From B16-G9 sp964400655 (lineage in GTDB: Bacteria; Bacteroidota; Bacteroidia; Bacteroidales; F082): DNA of 6,321 nt. The stretch covers positions 1 to 6,321 of the forward strand of contig CAYNVN010000152.1 in NCBI GenBank assembly GCA_964400655.1, given 5' to 3'. The translations under genes were made by a program, and so were the position numbers. Below are positions 6,276-6,321 of this stretch, piece after piece. The notes below the pieces were generated by a model, which was not told the DNA's origin, made no database searches, and worked only from the letters and a program-made list of their open reading frames with translations. How positions within the stretch are numbered: position 1 is the first letter of the stretch; the number at the start of each line of letters is the position of its first letter.

Positions 6276-6321
6276 AACAATAATTTGAGTTTATTTTTGC
6301 CAGGAATCTTGAAAGTATAAT

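Larger units (their letters stand above)
6156..6321 (+). ncRNA. Probable rRNA operon leader (16S expected beyond the right edge)
   Basis: This non-coding stretch follows two strong tandem promoters and reaches the window end without a plausible gene. GTTCATAGACATACTG (6209-6224) resembles the conserved GTTCTTTGACATATTG-type element I recall from Bacteroidota rRNA leaders, which overlaps the boxA antitermination signal. Small hairpins lie at 6190-6206 (TCCGGG/CCTGGA with one G-U pair) and 6257-6275. Tandem promoters, a UP-like tract, boxA and a structured leader together point to an rRNA operon. A tRNA cluster or a translation gene is the alternative. No 16S sequence is inside the window, so this remains inference. 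Confidence 0.6.

Noticed and set aside
6078..6320. Possible small proteins of 80 aa (+) and 63 aa (-) in the right-end region
   Set aside because: The frames span the P2 promoter, the repeats and the leader hairpins. Their composition (Lys/Phe-rich from A/T runs) looks like translated non-coding DNA.

Overview
The window reads as chromosomal DNA from a Bacteroidota bacterium, most likely a marine or anaerobic Bacteroidales/Marinilabiliales-type organism (the order is inference). Supporting signs are AT-rich intergenic DNA, TAnnTTTG -7 promoter boxes just upstream of genes, starts without Shine-Dalgarno motifs, a hybrid PAS histidine kinase, and a secreted protein with a C-terminal type IX secretion (T9SS) sorting domain.

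Layout. (1) Positions 1-1553 (+): the 3' part of a PAS-HisKA-HATPase-REC hybrid sensor kinase whose start lies left of the window. (2) 1554-2056: a gene-free gap with a ~128-bp MITE-like element. It has 17-bp perfect terminal inverted repeats around a GC-rich palindrome, and the eno promoter follows. (3) 2057-3346 (+): eno, a complete enolase with all expected active-site residues, closed by a strong hairpin terminator at 3370-3408. (4) 3456-4316 (+): an exported calcineurin-like phosphoesterase with its own promoter and several atypical metal-ligand positions. (5) 4341-5819 (-): a secreted protein with seven ~50-residue repeats, probably a seven-bladed beta-propeller, plus a T9SS type A sorting domain. 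It converges on the phosphoesterase with a 24-bp gap. (6) 5820-6321: a gene-free regulatory region. One promoter points left into the propeller gene. Two tandem promoters point right, each followed by the same GCACTCCCTTTT start region and a boxA-like motif (TTCATAnACA). This looks like the leader of a ribosomal RNA operon whose 16S gene would start just past the right edge; that is inference, because no rRNA sequence is in the window.

The genes do not form one pathway. The window holds a signalling kinase, a glycolytic housekeeping gene, two exported proteins of unknown substrate, and a probable rRNA control region, nearly every unit with its own recognisable promoter. The points most worth a second look are the duplicated promoter/boxA module with an inverted repeat over the second promoter, a dnaX-like slippery heptamer exactly at the kinase/receiver junction, the nested-palindrome element, and the unusual phosphoesterase metal site.
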